Notes under the pieces: generated by a model
Database searches by the model: none
The model's input: the letters and a program-made list of their open reading frames with translations, nothing else
Told to the model about the DNA's origin: nothing
Shown here: piece by piece, positions 17,851 through 25,091 of the stretch
Position numbering within the stretch: position 1 is the stretch's first letter
How the letters are laid out: the number at the start of each line of letters is the position of its first letter
Assembly: GCA_002683655.1 (NCBI GenBank)
Contig: NYTS01000048.1
Coordinates: 2,385 to 42,343, forward strand
Direction: 5' to 3'
Length of the DNA: 39,959 bases
Origin: Deltaproteobacteria bacterium
Lineage (GTDB): Bacteria; SAR324; NAC60-12
Program-made: the position numbers and the translations under genes

Positions 17851-19145
17851 ATATAGATCTTCGATTGAGGAGAGTCATAGTTAAAACGTTTCTCTGGAGG
17901 AAGGTCTTCTAGTGAACATTCATTGAAGCCACAATTCATGAATACATTGTCCTCACGTGTACTCAATGCGATTGCTTGTTGTGCTCCCTGTCTCTTTGCC
18001 TCTCCAAGAACGACGTTAACGAGTTCTCTCCCAATTCCCTGGTTACGATAAGCTAACGCTACTGACAAGGCCGCAATCTCTACAGTTTGCTGTTCTGGAT
18101 AACTAATCAGTTCACAACAACCCAACACATCCTCATCCTGACAAAACAACCGGTATCGTTCAATGTGTTGTTCAAGATAGGAAGTACTACGCTGGACAAT
18201 ACTAGCATCTCTCATTGGCCCACTCAGCAGTCCCCAAACTTGAGGAATATCACTAGGCCTAGCCACCCGCACCTGTTGGTAAGCTGTGTTGGTGACCATC
18301 AGGCCAATTCCACCAGAAGTGAGCGTCTCCGTTAGCAGGGCTCCTTCCTCAGTTGCATCCAACCAATGACATCTCGTTACACCCCTTTCGCATGCGGTAG
18401 CCATACATTCTAATCGGAGTCGGTTGTTTTCACTTATAGAACTCTGCTGACACATCCATTGGCGTAAAATTGAGGTATTTCTGTCTTTCTCAATCAATGG
18501 AGATGATATATTCTCCAACAATATTAATTTCTTAGCTCTCAACCGAATGGCTAGTTCTGTTGCTAGTTCCCTAGCTTCTAGTATCCAAAGATGGCCTTGC
18601 CGGCCTGTCCCCCAAGGAGCTAGCAACGGGGTGTGTCCTAGTTGTAGAGTCTCCCGAATAGCCACAAGGTCCACCTCCTGCACAACTCCATTGGATGAGT
18701 CCATTTCTAGTGCATTAGAGCGTTCATCAGCACGAGCAGTGACAAAATGACCACTAAGTGGCATAATTCCATGCCCATATAGGCAGAGTTTGGTCAAAAA
18801 TTCCCAGTTGATTGCTGCAATTTGCTGCTGTACCGCCTTAAGATCATGGCGCGAAACTGCTACTGGAAACGAACTTGTGTCCAGGGAGGACTGATTCAAT
18901 AGTTGGCTATCATGAACCAACACCAATTGGACGCCAACGCGATGCAATAGTGCGAGTTCTTCCATGATTTTGGGAGCGGCATCTCGTTGTAATAATTCTC
19001 CACTGACACAAACAACGAAAATTTGATGATTGAACTCTTCCAAATACGGCAACGAACTGCGAAGTGCTCGCACCAGCAACTGTTGGTTCTCTAATACTTC
19101 GTCTCTCCGTGTCAACTTCTCTTCCTCCTGATTTTTTTGTCTCAT
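17808..19145 (-). CDS. argA: Amino-acid N-acetyltransferase (N-acetylglutamate synthase)
   Basis: A 445-aa two-domain enzyme that acetylates glutamate with acetyl-CoA, the first step of arginine synthesis. Residues about 25-285 form the amino-acid-kinase-like domain (LRSSLPYLEEFNHQIFVVCVSGELL; the kinase lysine-glycine motif is replaced by VSGE, as expected because this domain is mainly regulatory and binds arginine). Residues about 290-435 are the GNAT domain: VRVARPSDIPQVWGLL, then motif A YRNQGIGRELVNVVLGEAKRQGAQ, and the C-terminal hallmark LPPEKRFNYDSPQSKIYIYSL. The length matches classical ArgA. The gene overlaps the TPR gene at its 3' end and a divergent glycosyltransferase at its 5' end, so both ends are shared. 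Confidence 0.92.
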   Translation of the reverse strand: MRQKNQEEEKLTRRDEVLENQQLLVRALRSSLPYLEEFNHQIFVVCVSGELLQRDAAPKIMEELALLHRVGVQLVLVHDSQLLNQSSLDTSSFPVAVSRHDLKAVQQQIAAINWEFLTKLCLYGHGIMPLSGHFVTARADERSNALEMDSSNGVVQEVDLVAIRETLQLGHTPLLAPWGTGRQGHLWILEARELATELAIRLRAKKLILLENISSPLIEKDRNTSILRQWMCQQSSISENNRLRLECMATACERGVTRCHWLDATEEGALLTETLTSGGIGLMVTNTAYQQVRVARPSDIPQVWGLLSGPMRDASIVQRSTSYLEQHIERYRLFCQDEDVLGCCELISYPEQQTVEIAALSVALAYRNQGIGRELVNVVLGEAKRQGAQQAIALSTREDNVFMNCGFNECSLEDLPPEKRFNYDSPQSKIYIYSLVETGKDLSTD

Positions 19146-20839
19146 CGCCTGATTCTCTATCAGTTGTAATACCCAGTTACAATAGCAGCAGCTTATTGAA
19201 AAATTGTCTACAAGCTCTGGAACTGCAGACGGCTCCGACGTCTAGTTTTGAAGTCATTGTGGTGAACGATGGCTCAACAGACGATACCACAAAAATGTTG
19301 GAGGAATTTCATCAACAAACCCGTCTCCAACTACGAGTTCTACATCAGCATCGCTCTGGCCCAGGTCGAGCACGCAACGCTGGAGTAGCCTTGGCTAGAT
19401 TCAATTGGATTGGCCTACTCGATGCTGATGTACAAGCCAACTCAGATTGGGTGGCATCAGCATTGACTTGGATTCACGACCAACCAGGCGCAGGAGCTAT
19501 TGAAGGTCAGACTATTGTTGGTAATCGAGAACAAATCACGCCCTTGACGCACCAGACTGAAAACCGTCAGGGCGGTCGATATCCAACATGTAACTTGCTG
19601 GTTCGCAAACAATTTTGCCATTTCCACTCTGGATACAAAATTCCTTTCCGAGAAGACACTGACCTTGCTTTCTCAATTCTCGAAGGAGGCTTCTCCATTC
19701 CCTTCGCCCAAGACCTGATCGTCTACCATCCTCCCTTAGCTCCAAAAGCTTCTCGTCCAACTCAATTGACAAAGCGCTACTTTTTTGATGGCTTACTGAG
19801 TCGACGATTCCCATGGCGCGCCACACAGCAATTGGACATCCATCAAGTATGTGGCCTCCGGGTTCCCAACTTAAAAAAATGGGGCTACAGCCTGATTGCA
19901 CTTGTGCAGATGCTGATCCTGATAAGCCTAATTTTCTTACCAACTACCCGATTACCAGCTTTGCTTTTGCTCTTTATCTATGCTTCAGGAACCCTCTTAA
20001 GCTATCGCCTGCTACTGCAAAGTTGGAATCTGAAGCACTGGGGACTGTCCCAACTCTTCGCCTACTCTCAAAAAATCCACCTACTACCCTGGTCAATGAT
20101 CAAAGCACTGTTGAAGGGCTATTGGCACTTCCGAGGAACTCAGCGCTTCTCTAGAGCCCAATGGTGGGAAGAGGTACACCTAGGACCAACTTCCCAACGG
20201 CCTAGAGATTTGATTGTACTCACAGATCACGAATGGAATCACAGTTCCTCTTTTTACGAGCAACAACTGGCCCAACATCTAACTAGAACTAGCCATCGCG
20301 TTTTATTTGCCACCGTCAACTCCCAAATATCACAAACAAGATTTTCCTGGCAGGAAAAGATGAACCGATGGATCTCTCCAATCCGTCAAACCGAGACAAA
20401 TCTCTACGTCTGGTCTACAAGCAAAATTCCCTTGTTGAGCAAAACCCCCATTCACCATAAATTATTGGGGTGGCTACTTCGACATCGCTTCCAGCAACTT
20501 GGCTGGGAAAACCCACTTGTTTGGTCCTTTCTCACAGATGGGAGTCAAATTACTCAAGCTGCTGGACTCGGTGATCTGATTTACCATCATTTGGAAACAG
20601 AAGACACAGAACAGAAAACTGATACAAAAGCACTTCCAGAAATTTGTGGCAAAGCCCAAATGATCTTGACCAATACAAAGCAGAGTCAGGAATTTTGCCA
20701 AAGTTGGAATCCCAACACTCGCTTTCTGCAGAGTTTTGATGAACTGGGGATTCTGCGCTATTCCAACACCATTCAGGAAACGATATTTCGCTCTTCAGAG
20801 CAGCAACCTGTCTCTCACCTTGCTCTTTCCAGTACTTGA
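19109..20839 (+). CDS. Membrane glycosyltransferase: GT2 domain plus partial GT-B-like C-terminal domain
   Basis: The GT2 domain starts at SLSVVIPSYNSSSLLKNCLQAL, with VIVVNDGSTDDTTKML, the GPGRARNAGVALA helix and WIGLLDADVQANSDW (DxD), and continues with KIPFREDTDLAFSIL. About 45 hydrophobic residues follow (LIALVQMLILISLIFL and a second helix), giving a membrane hairpin. The last 190 residues (RDLIVLTDHEWNHSSSFYEQQLAQHLTRTSHRVLFATVNS) look like the first Rossmann half of a GT-B glycosyltransferase, but the nucleotide-binding second half is missing. The frame is open upstream to a GTG at 19064. I chose GTG 19109 because it sits closer to the conserved region; neither has a good Shine-Dalgarno. 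Either start lies inside the divergent argA gene. Confidence 0.78.
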   Translation: MSTSLPPDFFVSSPDSLSVVIPSYNSSSLLKNCLQALELQTAPTSSFEVIVVNDGSTDDTTKMLEEFHQQTRLQLRVLHQHRSGPGRARNAGVALARFNWIGLLDADVQANSDWVASALTWIHDQPGAGAIEGQTIVGNREQITPLTHQTENRQGGRYPTCNLLVRKQFCHFHSGYKIPFREDTDLAFSILEGGFSIPFAQDLIVYHPPLAPKASRPTQLTKRYFFDGLLSRRFPWRATQQLDIHQVCGLRVPNLKKWGYSLIALVQMLILISLIFLPTTRLPALLLLFIYASGTLLSYRLLLQSWNLKHWGLSQLFAYSQKIHLLPWSMIKALLKGYWHFRGTQRFSRAQWWEEVHLGPTSQRPRDLIVLTDHEWNHSSSFYEQQLAQHLTRTSHRVLFATVNSQISQTRFSWQEKMNRWISPIRQTETNLYVWSTSKIPLLSKTPIHHKLLGWLLRHRFQQLGWENPLVWSFLTDGSQITQAAGLGDLIYHHLETEDTEQKTDTKALPEICGKAQMILTNTKQSQEFCQSWNPNTRFLQSFDELGILRYSNTIQETIFRSSEQQPVSHLALSST

Positions 20840-20952
20840 ATCCATTAGCTTGTGGAACTCACTTTTGCCTTGCCCTCTCTGCGGGCTTGCCCCAAAGATG
20901 ATCTTTTTGATTTCCTTGATTCTGCCGTGTCCGCTCTCAGTACTGCCACACA

Positions 20953-21807
20953 ATGAACCTATTTCCTCTCATTTCCTACAAATTTTCACAGAAAACCTTT
21001 CGCAAACTGCAACGCAAAGGACTGAGCGAAGAAGTCATCCGTCAACTATCTCACCTTGAGGAAAAGTTCTTCGAAACTCCCGAAGAATTACAAGCAGAGT
21101 TGCCTGAGACAGCCGCGGTTCGTAACAACGAAAAACTCCTCCTTCGAAGTGCCAAGGGGTATTGTCGATTAGACCGTCTGATTCCAAACCGTTCGATCCG
21201 TGAGTGGGTTGAAGCTCTGCTATTTGCGCTGATTGTCGCGACAGTGGTACGCACATACCTGTTCGCACCCTTCAAAATTCCTTCAGGATCGATGATCCCT
21301 ACCATTCAAATTGGTGATCACATCTTCGCGACAATGTATACCTATGGCACAGAAATTCCGATTCTGGGTATACGAGTCTTCGCTGATCCAGTCAAACGAG
21401 GAGATATCGTCATCTTCCCTTATCCAAAAAATCCGTCGGTTGATTATATCAAGAGGACAATTGGACTCCCTGGAGAGACCCTGGAGATTCGCAATGATAA
21501 AGTGTTCATCGATGGGAAAGAATTGGACGAACCCTATGCTTTTTTTGATCGCCCAAAAGGGCAATCTGATCAAAACCAAAGCTTCAGCGATGGACCAGTC
21601 AGCAACTTTGGGCCAGTCCAAATTCCTGAAGGAAAGTTATTCGTGATGGGAGACAACCGTTACAACAGCGCAGACAGTCGCTACTGGGGTTTTGTAGATG
21701 TTGATGAAATCAGTGGCAAAGGGCAAATCATCTACTGGTCGCACGACCCACGTGAAAGCCTGACTTCTGGCTATCAGTTCTCACGTATACTGACCCTGCT
21801 CCGATGA
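20953..21807 (+). CDS. lepB: Signal peptidase I
   Basis: A 284-aa membrane serine protease that removes signal peptides from exported proteins. The catalytic dyad is clear: Ser113 in FKIPSGSMIPTIQIGDH and Lys167 in VDYIKRTIGLPGE, with box E VMGDNRYNSADSRYWGFV near the end. One transmembrane helix (WVEALLFALIVATVVRTYLF, about residues 85-104) precedes the catalytic domain. An 80-residue N-terminal cytoplasmic extension (LSEEVIRQLSHLEEKFFETPEEL) is charged and helical, unlike the short N-terminus of many family members. The ATG has no strong Shine-Dalgarno. Map follows after 19 bp, so the two probably share a transcript. A 113-bp non-coding gap precedes it. Confidence 0.95.
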   Translation: MNLFPLISYKFSQKTFRKLQRKGLSEEVIRQLSHLEEKFFETPEELQAELPETAAVRNNEKLLLRSAKGYCRLDRLIPNRSIREWVEALLFALIVATVVRTYLFAPFKIPSGSMIPTIQIGDHIFATMYTYGTEIPILGIRVFADPVKRGDIVIFPYPKNPSVDYIKRTIGLPGETLEIRNDKVFIDGKELDEPYAFFDRPKGQSDQNQSFSDGPVSNFGPVQIPEGKLFVMGDNRYNSADSRYWGFVDVDEISGKGQIIYWSHDPRESLTSGYQFSRILTLLR

Positions 21808-21826
21808 GCAGCATCCAAGAGATTCC

Positions 21827-22693
21827 ATGAAAACTTCCCGTAATGATTTGTGCTGGTGTGGCAGTGGCAAAAAATATAAGAAGTGCCACATGCTACGAGA
21901 CAAGATGAGCTCTTTTGGAAGACGAGGAACCCGAGGGGTGATTATCAAGACAGAAGAGCAGATTGAAGGTATTCGGCGTAGTAGCCAGTTGACGCGCAAG
22001 ATTCTAGATATGGTGCAGGAGCGAATAGGTCCAGGTATCACAACTGAACAGATCAATGACTGGGTTCACGAAGAAACCTTGGCCAACAACGCCTACCCTG
22101 CACCACTCAATTATCGTGGCAAATCAGCAGTAGGATTTCCCAAGAGCGTTTGCACTTCGGTCAACAATGTTATCTGTCATGGAATTCCCGGCAATGAAGT
22201 ACTGAAGGAGGGGGACATTGCCAATGTTGATGTCACTAGTATCCTCGATGGATACTATGGTGATGCAAGCCGGATGTTCCTGATTGGAGATGTCTCGGAA
22301 GAAGCAAAAAACTTAGTCGATATTACCCAACAATGCCTGCAGATTGGTATCCAGCAAGTAAAGCCCGGTAAAACTACTGGAGACATTGGCCACGCAATTC
22401 AGACTCACGCAGAAGGTCTGGGCTATTCTGTTGTCAGAGACTTCGCTGGCCATGGAGTCGGTATTGAATTCCACGAAGAGCCTCAAATTCTTCATTATGG
22501 CAAGCCTAATACGGGCGTATTGCTTCAACCCAATATGGTCTTCACCATTGAACCAATGATCAATATTGGTCGTCCAGAATGTAAATTGCTCAGCGATGGA
22601 TGGACGGCTGTCACACAGGACGGATCGCTTTCTGCTCAGTGGGAACACACCATTCGAGTCACTTCTAATGGTTCAGAAATTCTGACTGCCTAA
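21827..22693 (+). CDS. map: Type I methionine aminopeptidase with N-terminal SEC-C motif
   Basis: A 288-aa enzyme that removes initiator methionine from new proteins. It starts with a SEC-C zinc motif, NDLCWCGSGKKYKKCH (C9, C11, C20, H21), the same type as at the SecA C-terminus, which may help ribosome or protein binding. The catalytic domain (from about residue 40) shows the five metal ligands: the two aspartates in NVDVTSILDGYYGDASRMF, His in GHGVGIEFHEEPQ, Glu in FTIEPM and Glu in QWEHTI. SEC-C-MetAP fusions are known in several bacterial groups. It lies downstream of lepB. Confidence 0.96.
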   Translation: MKTSRNDLCWCGSGKKYKKCHMLRDKMSSFGRRGTRGVIIKTEEQIEGIRRSSQLTRKILDMVQERIGPGITTEQINDWVHEETLANNAYPAPLNYRGKSAVGFPKSVCTSVNNVICHGIPGNEVLKEGDIANVDVTSILDGYYGDASRMFLIGDVSEEAKNLVDITQQCLQIGIQQVKPGKTTGDIGHAIQTHAEGLGYSVVRDFAGHGVGIEFHEEPQILHYGKPNTGVLLQPNMVFTIEPMINIGRPECKLLSDGWTAVTQDGSLSAQWEHTIRVTSNGSEILTA

Positions 22694-22785
22694 ATTGGCA
22701 ACCATCGAATTTCCTTGTATTTTCTGCCCTGCTTTCTAGGCTGTTAATAAAGAGTACCAACGCCCAACATCTATAAACGGACCTC

Positions 22786-23865
22786 ATGGACTCCTGGAAC
22801 AAGCCACCTCGCAAATCACCTTGGGATAAGCGACAACCAACTCCGCCGAATGTCGATGAACTGCTGAATAATCTGCAGAATCGCTTCCGGCACCGTCTGC
22901 CTCAAGGCAACGCAGGCCTAATCTTGATTGTTGTTGCAGCTGCTGTCTGGCTGGCAACCGGATTTTTCATCGTTGATCCTCAAGAACAAGCCGTAGTAAA
23001 GCGCTTCGGAGTTGTTGATCGCGTCGTTGGGCCAGGCCCGCACTACCATTTACCCTCGCCTATCGAGAATATAGACATAGAGAAGGTCACAGAAGTACGC
23101 CGACTTGAAATTGGCTTCCGTACCATTGACCCGGGGCCTCCGGCTCGTTACCGTCAAGTGATGAAGGAATCCCTGATGCTTACTGGTGATGAAAATATCA
23201 TCAACGTACAGTTTACTGTACAGTATAGAATCAATAATCTGGAAGAATACTTGTACAACTTGACTGAGCCAGAATCGACAGTACGTGCAGCTTCTGAATC
23301 TGCCATGCGTGAAGTTATCGGAGATACCAAGGTAATGGACGCACTAACTGTTGGCAAAAGCCTGATCGAAACAAATACGGCTACCTTGCTACAAGAAATC
23401 CTGAAAGACTACGACTCTGGAATCTCCATTGTGAACGTCAAGCTTCAGGATGTGCATCCACCAGATGAGGTTAAAGAAGCCTTCAAGGATGTGGTCAGTG
23501 CTCGTGAAGATCAACAGAAAATGATCAATGAAGCCGAGGGCTACAGGAACAATCTGATTCCTAAAGCCCGGGGGGAAGGCGTGCAAGTAGTGAACGAAGC
23601 ACAGTCCTACGCTGAGCAGACAGTCCTGCTAGCACAGGGGAAGGCAAGCCGCTTCGAGCAGATTTTCGAAGAATACCGTAAAGCCAAAGACATTACCAAG
23701 GCTCGCATCTACATCGAAACAATGGAAGAGGTCTTGCCTAGGGTCAACAAGGTCATTGCTGACGAGAAGTTGGGGCAAAATTTCATGCCATTCCTCCCAA
23801 TCAACCAACTTCGACGCGCAGCTAATACCGATAGTGGAGTCCGTCAGTCCACAACCATGCGCTAA
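22786..23865 (+). CDS. hflK: FtsH protease activity modulator HflK
   Basis: A 359-aa SPFH-domain membrane protein. The family opening is clear: a proline-rich N-terminus (WNKPPRKSPWDKRQPTPPNVDELLNNL), a transmembrane helix (LILIVVAAAVWLATGFFIV), then DPQEQAVVKRFGVVDRVVGPGPHYHLPSPIE. The GDENIINVQFTVQYRI strand and SAREDQQKMINEAEGYRNNLIPKARGE helix are typical. HflK normally pairs with HflC to form a membrane cage around the FtsH protease and control its activity. No hflC follows here: the next gene is on the opposite strand beyond a hairpin. It is therefore either alone or paired with an unlinked hflC. Confidence 0.93.
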   Translation: MDSWNKPPRKSPWDKRQPTPPNVDELLNNLQNRFRHRLPQGNAGLILIVVAAAVWLATGFFIVDPQEQAVVKRFGVVDRVVGPGPHYHLPSPIENIDIEKVTEVRRLEIGFRTIDPGPPARYRQVMKESLMLTGDENIINVQFTVQYRINNLEEYLYNLTEPESTVRAASESAMREVIGDTKVMDALTVGKSLIETNTATLLQEILKDYDSGISIVNVKLQDVHPPDEVKEAFKDVVSAREDQQKMINEAEGYRNNLIPKARGEGVQVVNEAQSYAEQTVLLAQGKASRFEQIFEEYRKAKDITKARIYIETMEEVLPRVNKVIADEKLGQNFMPFLPINQLRRAANTDSGVRQSTTMR

Positions 23866-23870
23866 TTATT

Positions 23871-23894
23871 AAAGCCTGCCGCGAAGTAGGCTTT
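23871..23894. terminator. Candidate bidirectional terminator between hflK and rsmA
   Basis: AAAGCCT at 23871-23877 and AGGCTTT at 23888-23894 form a perfect 7-bp stem with a 10-base loop. The structure sits between two converging genes. On the minus strand it is followed by TTTAATAAT, on the plus strand by only three T before GCCCC, so it would be a better terminator for rsmA transcription than for hflK. Confidence 0.5.
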
Positions 23895-23902
23895 GCCCCC
23901 TC

Positions 23903-24700
23903 CTAATGAAAAGCACGTCCGTGCTCACGAAATTGTTCGTATAGCTTGCGCCAATCCTCAAACTCCAGATTTTCGGGCCGTAACTTCAAATACTGCTCCT
24001 CCAAACTCTCTCCTTCCTGCTGAAACCAATTTGGAAACTGCTGTTTCAGATTACCTATCAACGTCTTTCGCCGTTGTTGGAAGAGGCGCCTCACAAATTC
24101 TAGAAAGTTGTGTTCTTCTTCCTTGCTCCAGCCACTTTTTCTAGGCAACAAATGCATGACAGCAGAGTTCACCTTTGGAGGTGGAGCAAACGCTTCTGGG
24201 GGAACTTCAAAAGCGAGTTTACGTTCAAATCCAAGACTTCCAGCAAGAGAGAGTGTACCGAACGATTTGCCACCTTCTGCAGTAGTACAGATTCGTTGTG
24301 CAACCTCGTACTGAACCATCAAGGACCAAGAATTCCAGTATTCTCTCCAGGGTAGCAGGTGAAAGAAGATTGCTGTTGCCACACTATAAGGCAAGTTGGC
24401 GACAATTCGAGCTGGTTGACTTGAAGGTAGTAGCTCCTCAATTGGCAACTCGAGCGCATCCCCACATAACAATTGAAATTGAGTTGATCCTGCAAATTCC
24501 TGCTGCAGAAAATCTTGTAGGGTTGGATCAATTTCTACTGCTTTCACAAAAGCGCCCATTTCCAGCAGGGCTCTGGTTAGGACTCCTCTGCCAGGCCCGA
24601 TTTCCAACACTTGTTCCCCAGTCTGCACACCAGCTAACTCAATCAGGCGTTGTACATAGCGTTCCCGTACCAGAAAGTGCTGTCCCCATTTCCGTTTCAT
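23903..24700 (-). CDS. rsmA: 16S rRNA adenine-N6 dimethyltransferase (KsgA)
   Basis: A 265-aa enzyme that dimethylates two adjacent adenines in the 3' end of 16S rRNA during small-subunit assembly. I set the start at the ATG of MKRKWGQHFLVRERYVQRL because this is the family's standard opening; the frame extends 39 codons upstream, but that part is not conserved and would run under the divergent yhbY start. Motif I EIGPGRGVLTRALLE, motif IV NLPYSVATAIFFHLL and LMVQYEVAQRI are visible, followed by the C-terminal helical domain (VRRLFQQRRKTLIGNL). It is divergent from yhbY by 72 bp, where both promoters must lie. Confidence 0.95.
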   Translation of the reverse strand: MKRKWGQHFLVRERYVQRLIELAGVQTGEQVLEIGPGRGVLTRALLEMGAFVKAVEIDPTLQDFLQQEFAGSTQFQLLCGDALELPIEELLPSSQPARIVANLPYSVATAIFFHLLPWREYWNSWSLMVQYEVAQRICTTAEGGKSFGTLSLAGSLGFERKLAFEVPPEAFAPPPKVNSAVMHLLPRKSGWSKEEEHNFLEFVRRLFQQRRKTLIGNLKQQFPNWFQQEGESLEEQYLKLRPENLEFEDWRKLYEQFREHGRAFH

Positions 24701-24772
24701 AATCACACCGAAATTCACTTGTTTTTGCGGAGAAAGTTCGTTGGAATGCACGTTTTTTCTCTCCACTCTCTG

Positions 24773-25072
24773 ATGATGACCAGAAAACAACGACGCGCAC
24801 TTTGTGCCCTTGCACATTCACTCAAACCATTGTTGCAGTTGGGCAAACATGGACTCAGCGATCAGTTCCTGGAGCAATTGAACACTGCTCTTTTACGACA
24901 TGAGTTGATCAAGTTGAAGGTGTTGGAAAATGCTCCCAATACACCACGGGAAAGCGCTAAAATTCTCGAAGAACAGCCGGCATTAGAAGTCATTCAGGTC
25001 ATAGGACGTACCATTATACTTTATCGCCCTCACCCTGAAGATCCACAAATTATCCTGCCCACTTCTGATTGA
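24773..25072 (+). CDS. yhbY: YhbY-family (CRM domain) RNA-binding protein
   Basis: A 99-aa protein made of a single CRM (CRS1-YhbY) domain, which binds ribosomal RNA and associates with the large-subunit precursor in other bacteria. Seen: MTRKQRRALCALAHSLKPLLQLGKHGLSDQFLEQLNTALLRHELIKLKVL, with the conserved GxxG loop (GKHG), then VIQVIGRTIILYRP in the last strand. The start is one of two consecutive ATGs (24773 or 24776); an upstream extension in the same frame crosses the rsmA start and is not conserved. It is followed by metG after 19 bp and is probably cotranscribed. Confidence 0.92.
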   Translation: MMTRKQRRALCALAHSLKPLLQLGKHGLSDQFLEQLNTALLRHELIKLKVLENAPNTPRESAKILEEQPALEVIQVIGRTIILYRPHPEDPQIILPTSD

Positions 25073-25091
25073 TTCTCAGCCGTAGGAACAC

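Noticed and set aside
20736-21059. A 107-codon frame bridging the glycosyltransferase end and lepB.
   Set aside because: It overlaps both real genes in another frame. Its only hydrophobic stretch comes from C/T-rich intergenic DNA and it has no Shine-Dalgarno.
24298-24702. A 134-codon plus-strand frame opposite rsmA.
   Set aside because: rsmA has the full KsgA motif set on the other strand; this frame has no motif.
23903-24817. The longer rsmA form starting at 24817.
   Set aside because: The additional 39 codons show no conservation and overlap the yhbY start; the standard KsgA opening MKRKWGQHFL marks the start at 24700.
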